A stretch of DNA of 64,000 bases from Argyresthia goedartella (GCA_949825045.1 OX463829.1:23158715-23222714); one strand, 5' to 3'; positions 10,241-20,631 are shown, counted from the stretch's first letter. Notes: generated by a model not told the origin, from the letters alone. Numbers and translations: made by a program.

Positions 10241-12969
10241 CAAGTATCAATATATCAATCAATCAATATATTTATTGCCATAAATGTCATGTTATAAAGG
10301 TCTTAATAATAGGTATAGTAATTGTTCATGTCATTTTACCCTAAGGTGTAGCAATGTACTTATACAAATTTATGCACAATAATTCATATTAGGTAACTAA
10401 GATTTCACTCAATGTCTTAGGTAAGTAGACTTATTAATCATTATTATCATTTATAATACAATAATACAATTTACTTAATGTCATAAGGTACACAATTATA
10501 ATAATTCAGTTATTAAGATAGCAATATTATCTCACTATTATTACACACTACACATTATGTTCAAATTTAAAATTAAAGAATTCATTCAAGTCATATGGGC
10601 AAGCATTTGTCAGAATACGTCTGAGGTTATTTATGAAACTAAAGTTAGGGAGTGTCTTCTTTATGTCGTCGGGAAGTTTATTGAACACTCCTCGAACATG
10701 GCAACCATCCTCGTGCACCTCGAATATGCTGTCGTCCGACAGGCTGGCACCTCTAGATCATATTTACACCGCTCATTGAGACGACTGCTTGTACCCTGTG
10801 GCCTTACAGGGAACCTCGATGGATGTCGTTTTATCACTTTACACAGTTCAATGATATACAAGGCAGTAATTGTAGGTATTTTCAATTTAACAAATGATGA
10901 GTATCTGCTAGATTTGTGCCCGTCCATTATTCTTACACATCTTTTTTGTAGAAGAAATATGTTTAATTTCTGCGCAATTCCCCCATATTGCCAGCCCATA
11001 GAGCACCCTGGACTGGAAAAAAGCATAGTACGCTTGGGTGGTAGCTCTTAAGGTTGACATTTTCGATAGAGACCTCAAGGCGTAACAGAAGCTACTTAGT
11101 TTACTCTCCAGGTACTGTATGTGTTTTTTCCAGTTCATGTGTTCGTCGCAGTAGATTCCTAAGAATTTTGCATCTGATACAGTGGAGCAAATCTGACCAC
11201 TGAAGTCTACCTCTAAGTCTAAGTCAGGGGGTATTGTAATTTCTAAAATATAAAATATTTGTCTTACTTAGATTTGCATTAAGTTGAAGTTGTTTGAGCC
11301 AGTTCAAAACATTAACAATGGATTGCGATATCTGGGTTTCCAAGCTATTTCCTTCATTTCGCTTAAACTTAAAAAAGACAGAGACATCATCCGCAAACAT
11401 TATTATCTTGTCATCTATAATTCTTGGGAGATGATTTACGTAGAGAAGGAATAGAATAGGCCCTAATATGCTCCCCTGTGGAACTCCCTTTTGAATTTTG
11501 GCAATTTTTGACTCTGTATTTATCAGAGTTCTTCCATGATTCAGTATTGGCAACAGGACACTCTGTTCTCTTTCTTCCAGATATGACCTGAACCAATCAC
11601 CAACAACTCCCCTGATACCATATCTATACATGATCTCCAGTAAGATTCTGTGATTGACATGGTCGAAGGCTTTGTAGAACGGTCATGACATTTTCTTTTC
11701 CATTAAGAGCCTCTGCGACAAAGTCCGTCATGTCAAACACAGCATCCACTGTTGACACATCACGTTGGAATCCGAACTGCTCTTTAGCTAAGACTTTATT
11801 AAATGTGAGGAAGGTACGTAGCCTATTCGCCATGGTCTTTTCAAACACTTTAGATAGAATTGGCAGTAGCGATATAGGTCGGTAGTTATTAACCTTTAGT
11901 TTAGCATCCTTTTTATAAATCGGCCTTATATGAGCTTTTTTAAGTTTTTGGGGAAAGATTCCCTGCGTGAATGATTTATTTACTAAGAATAGTAGTGGTT
12001 CAGCAATTGCTTGGAAAATGTGCTTAACAACACTTGAAGGGATGCCATCATACCCACATGACTTCTTGTTTTTTAAGGATTGAACTACCCTGAACAACTC
12101 TTCCAGAGTAATTGGTCTTACAAACATTGAATTTGGGCTCAAGTTTGGTAGGCTAATTCGAGTTCCAAGATGGTCACTAGATATATCAGTACCTTCGCTG
12201 TTAGTAAAAAAGTCATTAAATAAGTCAGGAGCCTCGCAGTCTACATTTACAACGTCTATACCGTTTGTCAGTCCAACGTAGGTATTGGCTTCGTTATTTT
12301 TATGGCCCTTAATATTGTCATTTATTAGCTTCCTCCAAGTAGACTTTACCGTGTCATGTGAATTAATAATCAATTGCTCCTTATAAGCTCTTTTTGCAAA
12401 TGTGATGACTTTACTCAAAATAGAGCAGTACAATTTATAGCGTCTTTTAAGGATTGTACATTTTGAGCCCTTAAGGCTAACAAACATGTCCCTTTTTGTT
12501 TCACATGACTTTTTTATACCTGGTGTGAGCCATCCAATGTTATTATTTCTATCATCATTACACTTAACTCTTATTTCAGGACAATAACTATCAAAAGCTC
12601 TGGTCAAGGTATCATGGAATATATCAAATCCTTTATTACAGTCAGATGCATTAAACACCTCGTTCCAAGAAACCATGTGTAAGTGGTTTCTTAAACCTTC
12701 AAGGTTTTCTTGCTTAAGGTTCCTAACCATTTTGTATGGGCTGTTTTTTCTTTGAAGAGGTCTGTCCAACGCAGCACTTTGCAGTGTATGATCTGATAGG
12801 CCTATCTCAATAACACTTGCATTTGTCAGCAGAGTATTAGATATGATATTGTCTATACAAGTTGCACTATGGCTAGTTATGCGTGTGGGTTCGTTGATGT
12901 AATGCTTCAAATTATATGATTCTAGTAGATTTAGAAGCTCCTTTGTTTCCGTATCGTACACATATACGT
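10241..12969 (-). mobile_element. LINE inserted in satellite (Jockey/CR1-like group)
   Basis: A 2.7-kb minus-strand element flanked by an 8-bp ACATAAAT duplication. It begins inside the endonuclease domain at the high-coordinate end (5' truncation), runs through RT and ends in a 3' UTR with AATAAATATATTGATTGATT near 10280-10260, a short TTGA-repeat tail. Insertion into an existing 50-bp tandem array is shown by identical satellite units on both sides. Confidence 0.85.
10661..12969 (-). pseudogene. LINE ORF2: endonuclease end plus reverse transcriptase
   Basis: On the minus strand the 5' part carries the end of an APE-type endonuclease ('INEPTRITSHSATCIDNIIS', then SDH), a long linker, RT fingers ('KKAHIRPIYKKD', 'NNYRPISLLPILSKVFEK', 'EQFGFQ'), motif B 'GVPQGSILGPILFLLY' (about 11440-11485) and 'FADD' (about 11392-11402). 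A C-terminal region with 'YGLAIWGNC' lies at 10908-11138 and the end at 10661-11026. Near 11650-11700 the frame breaks and the motif A segment is shortened: KAFDHVN survives out of frame, but the upstream catalytic Asp is not seen. At least two more frameshifts follow. The apparent ORF start (12997) is satellite sequence, so it is not a real initiation site. Confidence 0.85.
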
Positions 12970-13355
12970 ACATAAATACGCGTGCGGCACCGTTCACGTG
13001 ATATAACTAGAAGTAAATTACATAAATACGCGTGCGGCACCGTTCACGTGATATAACTAGAAGTAAATTACATAAATGTGCGTGCGGCACCGTTCACGTG
13101 ATATAACTAGAAGTAAATTACATAAATACGCGTGCGGCACCGTTCACGTGATATAACTAGAAGTAAATTACATAAATACGCGTGCGGCACCGTTCACGTG
13201 ATATAACTAGAAGTAAATTACATAAATACGCGTGCGGCACCGTTCACGTGATATAACTAGAAGTAAATTACATAAATACGCGTGCGGCACCGTTCACGTG
13301 ATATAACTAGAAGTAAATTACATAAATACGCGTGCGGCACCGTTCACGTGATATA
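12970..13355. repeat. 50-bp satellite, main block (about 7.7 units)
   Basis: Near-identical 50-bp units: CATAAATACG recurs at 13021, 13121 and onward in steps of 50. One unit has a GTG variant at 13078-13082. Each unit contains the 8-bp palindrome TCACGTGA (an E-box CACGTG core) and usually ACGCGT. Confidence 0.95.
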
Positions 13356-14689
13356 GCACGGGTTCCGACCAGGCCGTAACACCGCCTCTAACCTTCTGTG
13401 TTTTGTGTCTTACGTAACGCCTCCACTTGATGCGCGGGGGCAAGTAGATGTCGCTTACTTCGACTTTAGAAAGGCCTTTGATACAGTGGACAACGACGTC
13501 CTTCTGGAGAAGTTAAGTGGGGTCGGCTTTACTCCCCAACTTATGCGGCTTTTTGTGAGCTATCTTAAGCACAGAAGACAGTATGTGGAATACGCGGGTT
13601 CTACATCAGAGCCGTATTTCACATATTCTGGCGTTAGTCAGGGCAGTAACTTGGGGCCTTTAGAATTTATTATTATGATTAATGACCTTCCGAAGGTCAT
13701 TAAGGACGCTGTCTGTCTCTTGTTTGCGGATGACCTCAAGTTATTCCTGGAAGTAAGGGACATCTCGGATTGCGAAAAGCTGCAGAGGGATATAGATCGT
13801 GTGGTTGAGTGGAGCAAACACAACAAACTGTTCTTCAATGTTGGGAAGTGCGCGCTGATGTCTTACACCCGCGTACGCGAGCCTTTCCACCATAAGTACT
13901 CGGTAGATGGGGCAGAAATGACGCGGGTAAGAGAGGTCAAAGATCTTGGAGTGCGTATGGCCACTGATTTATCGTTTTGTAATCACATTGTAGATGTCAC
14001 TAAGCAAGCATTTAAAAAGCTCGGATTTGTAATGAGACAATCAAGAGAGTTTAGGAGCATTGAAACTATAAGTGCCCTATACAATGCTTTGGTTATAAGC
14101 AAACTAGAAAGTAGTGCGATTATCTGGCACCCACATGAAGCGAAATATAGTGTCATGGTGGAGAAAGTGCAAAACCGATTTGTTAGGTACTTATATCTGA
14201 AGCTGTACGGAGTCTATCCTTTCTTCCCGCTTATGTATCCAACCCTGTTCGTGTTGGGCATGGTTGGTTACAATGAGCTGGGGGTGAGGAGGGGCCTCGC
14301 ACTTTTTTCTTATGTATTTAAGGTTTTCCGAGGAATGCTCGAAAACCCTCTGGTGTTGGCGAGGTTGGGACTGTATGTGCCGAACAACTACCTCCGAGCA
14401 AGGAACCATAAGTTGTTCTACATCCCGCTGGCGAGGACGGGGATGCTGCGGGAGGCACCTGTGATGAGGGCTCTCGCTCTCTTTAATGATATAACAGAGA
14501 GAACCGAGGTGGACCTGTTCCAATGTTCTTTGACGAGATTCGCAAGGGTCGCCTCTTATTGTCTGTGTTATAGATAGGATTTATTTATAGCTTTTTTGTC
14601 CTTATATTTACTGTCTGTTTGTGTCGATTTGGTTTTTACTGTGATGTCACAAGCATGTATGTTTATAAATAAAAAAAACAAATAAAAAA
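13356..14689 (+). mobile_element. 5'-truncated LINE inserted in satellite (Jockey-like)
   Basis: A plus-strand element that starts abruptly in RT ('FRPGRNTASN') directly after satellite 'GTGATATA' and ends in an A-rich tail directly before satellite 'ACTAGAAG'. The satellite would read GTGATATAACTAGAAG if joined, so the insertion left little or no target duplication. Confidence 0.85.
13357..14577 (+). CDS. LINE ORF2 fragment, reverse transcriptase palm to C-terminus
   Basis: An uninterrupted frame of about 400 codons entering from the truncation point, with no genuine start codon. In order: 'FRPGRNTASN'; motif A 'VAYFDFRKAFDTVD' at about 13455-13490; 'GVSQGSNLGPLEFIIMINDL' (motif B, about 13630); 'LLFADDLKLF' (motif C, catalytic FADD, about 13716-13745); the primer-grip region 'VKDLGVRMATDLSF'; and the thumb with 'SSAIIWHPHEAK'. 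The catalytic aspartates are kept and there is no internal stop, so the insertion is young, but it lacks the endonuclease and RT fingers and cannot be autonomous. Family assignment to Jockey is by motif style. Confidence 0.85.
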   Translation, partial: HGFRPGRNTASNLLCFVSYVTPPLDARGQVDVAYFDFRKAFDTVDNDVLLEKLSGVGFTPQLMRLFVSYLKHRRQYVEYAGSTSEPYFTYSGVSQGSNLGPLEFIIMINDLPKVIKDAVCLLFADDLKLFLEVRDISDCEKLQRDIDRVVEWSKHNKLFFNVGKCALMSYTRVREPFHHKYSVDGAEMTRVREVKDLGVRMATDLSFCNHIVDVTKQAFKKLGFVMRQSREFRSIETISALYNALVISKLESSAIIWHPHEAKYSVMVEKVQNRFVRYLYLKLYGVYPFFPLMYPTLFVLGMVGYNELGVRRGLALFSYVFKVFRGMLENPLVLARLGLYVPNNYLRARNHKLFYIPLARTGMLREAPVMRALALFNDITERTEVDLFQCSLTRFARVASYCLCYR

Positions 14690-14862
14690 AACTAGAAGTA
14701 AATCACATAAATACGCGTGCGGCACCGTTCACGTGATATAACTAGAAGTAAATTACATAAATACGCGTGCGGCACCGTTCACGTGATATAACTAGAAGTA
14801 AATTACATAAATACGCATGCGGCACCGTTCACGTGATATAACTAGAAGTAAATTACATAAAT
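14690..14862. repeat. 50-bp satellite, last block (about 3.5 units)
   Basis: It resumes the same 50-bp unit after the LINE. One unit has ACGCATGCGG in place of ACGCGTGCGG, and the array stops after 'ATTACATAAAT' at about 14862. Confidence 0.95.
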
Positions 14863-14927
14863 AAACACCGAATAATGCGTGGCTGTATGTTCGGAAGACA
14901 ATTGCCTTTCCAGTGGGATAAACAATA

Positions 14928-15341
14928 AAAAACGGTCAAGTGCGAGTTCGACTCGCATATGAAGGGATCCGTACCACCGTACCGTACAATGGTAGGGATG
15001 GTGTGGAGTGAATAGTTTGGATTTTACAGAGCAAAATTTTGTCTACAAAGTTATTGTTGCGGCTACTTTCAGACTCCATGTCCATAACCAGGTACATTCA
15101 TAAGTTTGTATTTGGTCTTGAAAGAATTGTTGTGTGGCCCCTTTAAATAATTATTTTATTCCGTTTTTTAGTATTTGTTGTTATAGCGGCAACAGATATA
15201 CATCATCTTTGAAAATTTCACCTGTCTTACTGTCACGGTTCATGAGATACAGCCTGGTGACAGATGGACGGTCGGACGGACAGCGGAGGCTTAGTAATAC
15301 TACGGTCCCGTTTGGCACACACGGGTATGGAACCCTAAAAA
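14928..15341 (+). mobile_element. Lepidopteran interspersed repeat (MITE-like), full-length copy
   Basis: It begins 'AAAACGGTCAAGTGCGAGTT', with 'GGATCCGTACC' close behind, and ends 'GGGTATGGAACCCTAAAAA'. The head and tail form a short inverted pair (GGGTTCCGTACC / GGTACGGAACCC). The interior has 'TTGTTGTTATAGCGGCAACA' and 'GAGATACAGCCTGGTGACAG' followed by a GGAC-rich run, matching the copy at 32338-32738 along its length. There is no ORF. It is very common in moth and butterfly genomes, which supports the host assignment. Confidence 0.8.
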
Positions 15342-15941
15342 TGACACAACGTGTATGTCAAGCAAGTCGATTTGTTTTGGAGATGAACGAAACTCTTTTG
15401 TTTTGTTTACTGCGCACGCCACCTTGTGCATTCTATCCGGAACTCTTACAGAAAATGGTATAATCATAAATTTATTTACATGTTTTTACGCTTTATTAAG
15501 TTTTTCCCACACTTAACAACGTTCTTTAATACAACTTTATAATTACCATAGCTCTGTTAAAAAGCTTATTGGAAATCAATATTCTTATATCCTCTTCTGG
15601 GGGACTGGCGGAATCCGCCAATAAATAGTTGAAAAGTAAGTTAAGTATAAATTACCTAATTGAAGAGAGAATAAATGAATTTTATTAATTAAATCTTTAA
15701 AATAAGTATCGAGATAAAAGAGATCTAGAATGGCGATAGAATTTTCTCTGATCGAAAAGTGTGAAGGAGAAGGTGAGATAGCAAATATAAGGTAAGATGA
15801 GGGGATTAGAGAGAGAGGTCCCGCATCATTCGATCTGTACCTACCAAGAGACTCCAATATCAGACCAATTTTATGTGCACTGTGCCCAAAGCACTTGGCA
15901 CGTCCACTCTAAGTATTGACAAACACAGCGGTGATTCATAA
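15342..15941. other. No gene seen
   Basis: AT-rich DNA. A 90-codon minus-strand open stretch at 15585-15857 has no recognisable domain. Confidence 0.45.
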
Positions 15942-16172
15942 AAGTCGGTCAAGTGCGAGTCGGGTCCACGCATGACGGGTTCAGTGCTACTTGTTGGTTA
16001 GCGGAAACAGGATACACATTTTGTGAATATTTTCACCATCATCATCATTTTGTGAGATACAACCCGCTGACGGACACAAGGACAGACGGACGGACGATCG
16101 GACGGATGGACGGACAATAGAGGTTTAGTAATAGGGTCCCGTTTGACACCCTTCGGGTACGGAACCCGAAGA
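15942..16172 (+). mobile_element. Lepidopteran interspersed repeat, internally deleted copy
   Basis: Head 'GTCGGTCAAGTGCGAGTCGG', tail 'CTTCGGGTACGGAACCCGAA'. Compared with 14928-15341 it lacks about 180 central bases, and the GGAC-rich segment is expanded (16075-16120). Confidence 0.75.
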
Positions 16173-17452
16173 CGTAGACAATTTACGACTACGCCAATAG
16201 GACCCGACTTTATAGAACAGTACGTGCGGTGCCACCGTACATTTATGCGTTATTTTTTTATTCACTGACTTTTCACGTCCTGATTTTATTCATTTATTTT
16301 GTCTATTGGATGAATTCTTGATTTCATTGAATGAAAATCGAATGCAAAATAAGTACGTACAAATGACAACCTATTATCTGTGAAGTCACCCGATCGCCTA
16401 CGCTAGGAACTCCATAACCCGCATTTTGTGCAATTTCAGTGACGTGGCAAAATCCCTTAGCTTTATTGAATAATACGTATAAAAATAGTAGTTTATCAAA
16501 CAGGCGAGGTTTTCAATATTATCACACGAGCGTTTTAATAGCTTGCAATCTGCAGTTTCATACATACTTTATCTACTCTCATACATTGGTGTTTAACCTA
16601 CTAAGATCAACGTTAAAAGAGTGTTTGTTGTTGTTTTTAAAGTTCTTTACTTTTAGTGAATAAAATCTTAATTATTGTCACTGATTATTATTTAATGAAT
16701 TAATGAATGGTGCTTCTCCAGCCGGGATTATAAACCTGTTCCGGTCTTTTGGCCGGTATACCAGAGGGAGGGCACGAGTTTTTAAGGAGGGCGGAATTAC
16801 CTGGTCGGTGAGAATAAGGATTGTGGTTTCAATCGACCGAATCTTCTGCCTAAAGCCAATATGAGATAAGTGGAGTGGGGATGATTTGGGATGTGAAGAG
16901 CAGCAGCTGTTTTATTCAATTTATTGCATTCCTTCTAGTCTCCAGTATCATTGTTTCCATAAGCTGACTCATGTTCTGCTTCTTTTTCCTGAGAGCTGTC
17001 AGTTTCACTGTATTTTAACAAGGTGATCTTTCTTCGTGGCTTGAGGCATTTATCATTTTCTCTAAGAAGCACGCTGAGTCCTTCCACAAGCTGTTTGAAA
17101 TATTCGCTTTTCTTTTGCCTGAGTGAAGTTTGCCTTCGTCTTCTTGTCTTTACAAGATTATTGTCTTCCAGTCGCTACTCGCTATGTCAAGAATCTATCT
17201 GCATCACCCGTCTACTTTCTTCATTCTGATTTTATTGTACATATACTTGCGCCCATCTGCTTGCCTTGTTTTAATAAAAAGTGTTAATAAAAAGCAATTA
17301 TATTGACTATTTTGGTGTTTGAATTTAGAACACACCGATATATTTGACCTCCATCTCAATGCTTTACAAACTCCTTGCGCAAAAAATAATCGATATGTGC
17401 CAAGAATACTCGAAATTCAAACTCCTTGTGCAAAAAAATCCTCGAGATTTGA
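16173..17452. other. Mostly unassigned DNA
   Basis: Apart from the ORF remnant at 16935-17174 I see no coding or repeat signal I can name. A block near 16715-16860 is GC-richer, without a frame. Confidence 0.4.
16935..17174 (-). pseudogene. Unrecognised ORF remnant with charged C-terminus
   Basis: Reading the minus strand down to the TAG at 16935-16937 gives 79 codons without a stop or start Met. The protein is basic at first (a run 'KTRRRR', then 'LRQKKSEYFKQLVEGLSVLL'), with a likely helix, and turns acidic and Ser-rich toward the end ('SETDSSQEKEAEHE'). A TAG bounds it upstream at 17175-17177. An AATAAA lies just after the stop on the same strand (about 16920), as in a retrocopied mRNA end. 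I do not recognise the family. It could be a processed gene fragment, a LINE ORF1 end or chance. Confidence 0.3.
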
Positions 17453-18024
17453 TCAATTACACACGAAATATAAGGTGTGTGTATACTAAGTGGTAGGTGG
17501 AGGCTTAGCGAACCTAAGGGAGTGACTGACTGAGCGAAGTTGCTGGAATATTATAAAAAGGGGAAATTAGTAATTTTGTTCAAAAATAGGTAAATTTCAA
17601 TCAAACCAGTGAATTAAAAAAAATATAAAGGAAAAACCATGTACATAGGCAAGCTTATCTCTAACAAGAGATATATTCCAGAAAAAATAGGATGGAGAGG
17701 AAAAAAAGAAACTACAGGTAGACACTACGTCTTCTCGGTTTTAGTCGCTGAAATTAGTTTTTGACGTAATCTTAATAAACTCCTCGATATTATTATTTCT
17801 TCTTTATTACTATGGATATTTACATATCCTTAGCAAACGTATTTTTTTGCCTCTTCTCTACATTGGACCACTGTGGGAGAGCAGGGCGTAGGAACTCCCA
17901 CAGATTGATTTTTAGATCTCTTTTTAAAATTATTTGCGCTTAACTAATACAAATATTACAATATTAATTATAATAATTAATAAGCAGTATAAATAAAATA
18001 CAAAATAAAATTATTAACAGCAAG
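17453..18024 (+). repeat. Left arm of a 572-bp inverted repeat
   Basis: The reverse complement of this arm is 19139-19710, equal in length and nearly identical, with scattered substitutions. The outer end reads 'TCAATTACACACGAAATATA' and the inner end 'ATTATTAACAGCAAG'. On the minus strand the arm contains the LINE-type 3' hairpin 'CTCTTGTTAGAGATAAGC' (17641-17681). The outer flanks do not show a clear target duplication. Confidence 0.9.
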
Positions 18025-19138
18025 CAATGCTAAACAACTGCAGAGCTATAATCAATGCCACAATGCCGGTCAAACATGCGGTTCCTGAACACACCAAAGA
18101 GAGCGTGTAGATAAACTAGTGTATGTAACTGTACATAATTAGTCATTATGTAGCAGTCACATAAACTACTATTAAGGATTCCAAATAATTTATATAATAA
18201 GCTTAAGAATTTAACTAAACCTAAAACCTATACTAAATATAAAAAATCCCCAAGATCGCTGCCGGGCACCAATTCCTCTCTGAATCGCTTAGATGTCTTT
18301 AAGGACTCGTCGAGCGTCAGGGCCCACGCATATATCCGTCCTTTGAAACCCTCTGTAGCTGCCGCTGCAGCGCCAGCCGCGGCCGAGGCCGCCGGCAGGT
18401 GGCAAGGTGCCAACGTGTCCACGCATGACACGTCCCAAATCTGCGACCTCCCTTTTGCCAGGGAATGAGCGTAATTCCGTCCGGACGCTTGCCATCGTCA
18501 CGTGCCAGGCCATTGGGTTCGAGGATGGCTGGTACGCCACAACTGGCAAGGGCCCGGCGAAAGACGTCATTCAGGCTGGCGTGACGGGACCACCGGCCAG
18601 CGCTGAGCTGACAGGAGAGGCCGTGGTGACCTAATTGGTCTACCCTGGCACCACAACGGCAACGATGTGGTTCATTCGTCCCCACGCCGAGTCGTAGGCA
18701 AGTGTCAGAGTGGTTCGGTAAAGTAGGGTGCCGATGTGCCTCGAGGGAATAGTGTGCAGCCAGTGTCCTGACTCCTTCTGCTTGGCTGCTAGGAGACGAG
18801 CGCGCTCTGCTGAACAACTGGATGAGTTTTCTAGATGATCTCTTGTTTTAATACACAGTGGCTCGTCCCACAACGTCTGGGAGTTTCGGCTTATTGGAAA
18901 AAATTGCCTCGGACTGGCTTGCGCCCGCCTAGCCTCAGCTAGACACGTCACCTCTACATCACCGAGTGTTGGATTAATGATTTTACCATAGAGGTCACTT
19001 GCGCTATGGGCCGAAGACCGATCCCCGACAACACCCGATAAATATCTCATAACCATAGTTTAAATCTGTTACCATTTGTGTTGTTTATGTTTTGTGAGTA
19101 ATGTGGAATATATGGGGTTAACCTAGCTCAACACAGAC
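18025..19138. other. Spacer of the long inverted repeat
   Basis: 1114 bases between the arms. The part 18228-19056 is a retroelement protein remnant on the minus strand and is GC-rich compared with the AT-rich arms. 18025-18227 is AT-rich and would be its 3' UTR; 19057-19138 is unassigned. Confidence 0.7.
18228..19056 (-). pseudogene. Retroelement polyprotein C-terminus with PD-(D/E)XK-like motif
   Basis: The minus-strand translation shows '[13 protein letters not shown]', '[20 protein letters not shown]', '[18 protein letters not shown]' (CxCG...H..LSC, a likely zinc-binding cluster), then '[20 protein letters not shown]' and '[20 protein letters not shown]', followed in another frame by '[11 protein letters not shown]'. 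I know this block from the end of RT-containing polyproteins in many invertebrates. 'RPDG' and a following Asp-Val-Thr-type strand would fit a restriction-like nuclease, which is my inference. The frame changes at about 18815-18640 and again near 18400. Compared with the sibling tail at 50375-50585, an 'AQRIS' segment is missing before the last residues 'VPGSDLGDFLYLV'. No RT motif is in the window. Confidence 0.65.
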
Positions 19139-19710
19139 CTTGCTGTTAATAATTTTATTTTGTATTTTATTTATACTGCTTATTAATTATTATAATTAAT
19201 ATTGTAATATTTGTATTAGTTAAGCGCAAATAATTTTAAAAAGAGATCTAAAAATCAATCTGTGGGAGTTCCTACGCCCTGCTCTCCCACAGTGGTCCAA
19301 TGTAGAGAAGAGGCAAAAAAATACGTTTGCTAAGGATATGTAAATATCCATAGTAATAAAGAAAAAATAATAATATCGAGGAGTTTATTAAGATAACGTC
19401 AAAAACTAATTTCAGCGACTAAAACCGAGAAGACGTAGTGTCTACCTGTAGTTTCTTTTTTTCCTCTCCATCCTAATTTTTCTGGAATATATCTCTTGTT
19501 AGAGATAAGCTTGCCTATGTACATGTTTTTTCCTTTATATTTTTTTTAATTCACTGGTTTGATTGAAATTTACCTATTTTTGAACAAAATTACTAATTTC
19601 CCCTTTTTATAATATTCCAGCAACTTCGCTCAGTCGCTCACTCCCTTAGGGTCGCTAAGCCCTCACCTACCACTTCGTATACACACACCTTATATTTCGT
19701 GTGTAATTGA
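19139..19710 (-). repeat. Right arm of the 572-bp inverted repeat
   Basis: Mirror copy of 17453-18024. On the plus strand it carries 'CTGGAATATATCTCTTGTTA' then GAGATAAGC at 19482-19511, the 3' hairpin shared with several LINE tails in this window. Confidence 0.9.
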
Positions 19711-20286
19711 CTATATTTACTACGGTGATACGAAACATTTATATAAAAGGAATACGAATGTAAACGAAAGAGATAGCGTTAATTACTTTCACATAAGAAA
19801 GAAATAGAGCGCAAACAATGCGATCGACTCAAACTAAAATAACGTAGCGCCAAAGCACATAAAAATTGTTTAAAAATAAACTACGCTATTTTGTCAAAAA
19901 TATTTTCATGAAGAGTTTACAATATAATACGTGATATCCAAACTTTAAATGAAATTCCGCAATAAAATTATTCAGGATTTCAGAATATAGAAAAACGCAA
20001 AAGATGCGACGACTGTGGAGTTTCTTCGGTGAGCTCTTCTCCACAGATTCCGCCATTGTGTTAGTGAACTCACCCAAAAAAATGTAATGACGGATCTAAG
20101 TGATGTAACAACATCCTATGGAAATAAATGATTTTTGATTTGATTTGATTTGATTAATATAAACAGGAAAGAATAAAACAATTTAGAGGTATTTTCGTTA
20201 AATTGAAATTCGATCAAGAAAATTTCATCTAATCGCGTTTTTCTTCAGTGATAATCTTAATCACTGAAGAAATAAACTCAGATATA
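19711..20286. other. Unassigned, with a short LINE-like tail
   Basis: At about 20096-20156 the sequence runs 'GGAAATAAATGATTTTTGAT' into TTGAT repeats, the usual 3' tail of a CR1-like LINE, but no coding part precedes it. A perfect 12-bp hairpin (TTCTTCAGTGAT, 7-nt loop) sits at 20241-20271. Confidence 0.5.
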
Positions 20287-20377
20287 GAAGAAGAAGAAAC
20301 ATGTATTATAAAAACAGTGAACACACACACAAATACATTAGAATTAAAGAAATTTAAATAAAAATAAGGAATGTATA

Positions 20378-20631
20378 TGTCACCGGAAAATAATACGATC
20401 CGCAAGTTTATAAATTTCCTAGGAAATTTATAAACTTCCTTCTAGATTATATTAGGCTAGGTTAGGTTAGGTTAGGTAATGTTAGGTTAGGTTAGGTTAG
20501 GTTAGGTTAGGTTAGTATGTTAATGTTAGGTTAGGTTAGGTTAGGTTAGGTTAGGTTAGTATGTTTATAAACTTGCGGAAAACAAATTAGGAAATTTATA
20601 AACTTACGGATCGTATTATTTTCCAGTGACA
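20378..20631 (+). mobile_element. MITE-like element carrying telomeric repeats, copy 1
   Basis: 254 bp with inverted ends: 'TGTCACCGGAAAATAATACG' at the left and its near reverse complement ending CCAGTGACA at the right, extending about 45 bp. It is flanked by TATA on both sides (20374-20377, 20632-20635), in LINE sequence that reads ATATATAT in copy 1 of that LINE, so it looks like a TA-type target duplication. The middle is a degenerate TTAGG array. There is no ORF, so it would need a transposase from elsewhere. Confidence 0.8.
20452..20559 (+). repeat. Interstitial (TTAGG)n telomere-type array
   Basis: About 108 bases of TTAGG units with a few breaks (TTAGGC, TAATG, TTAGTATG). TTAGG is the telomeric unit of most insects, Lepidoptera included. 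The array lies inside the MITE-like element, not at a chromosome end. Confidence 0.95.

Noticed and set aside
12970..13355. CRISPR-like array
   Set aside because: Units are contiguous and 50 bp long with no spacers between them; the host is an insect. It is a satellite.
15585..15857. 90-codon minus-strand frame
   Set aside because: No domain, no start context and no similarity I can recognise to LINE proteins in the window.
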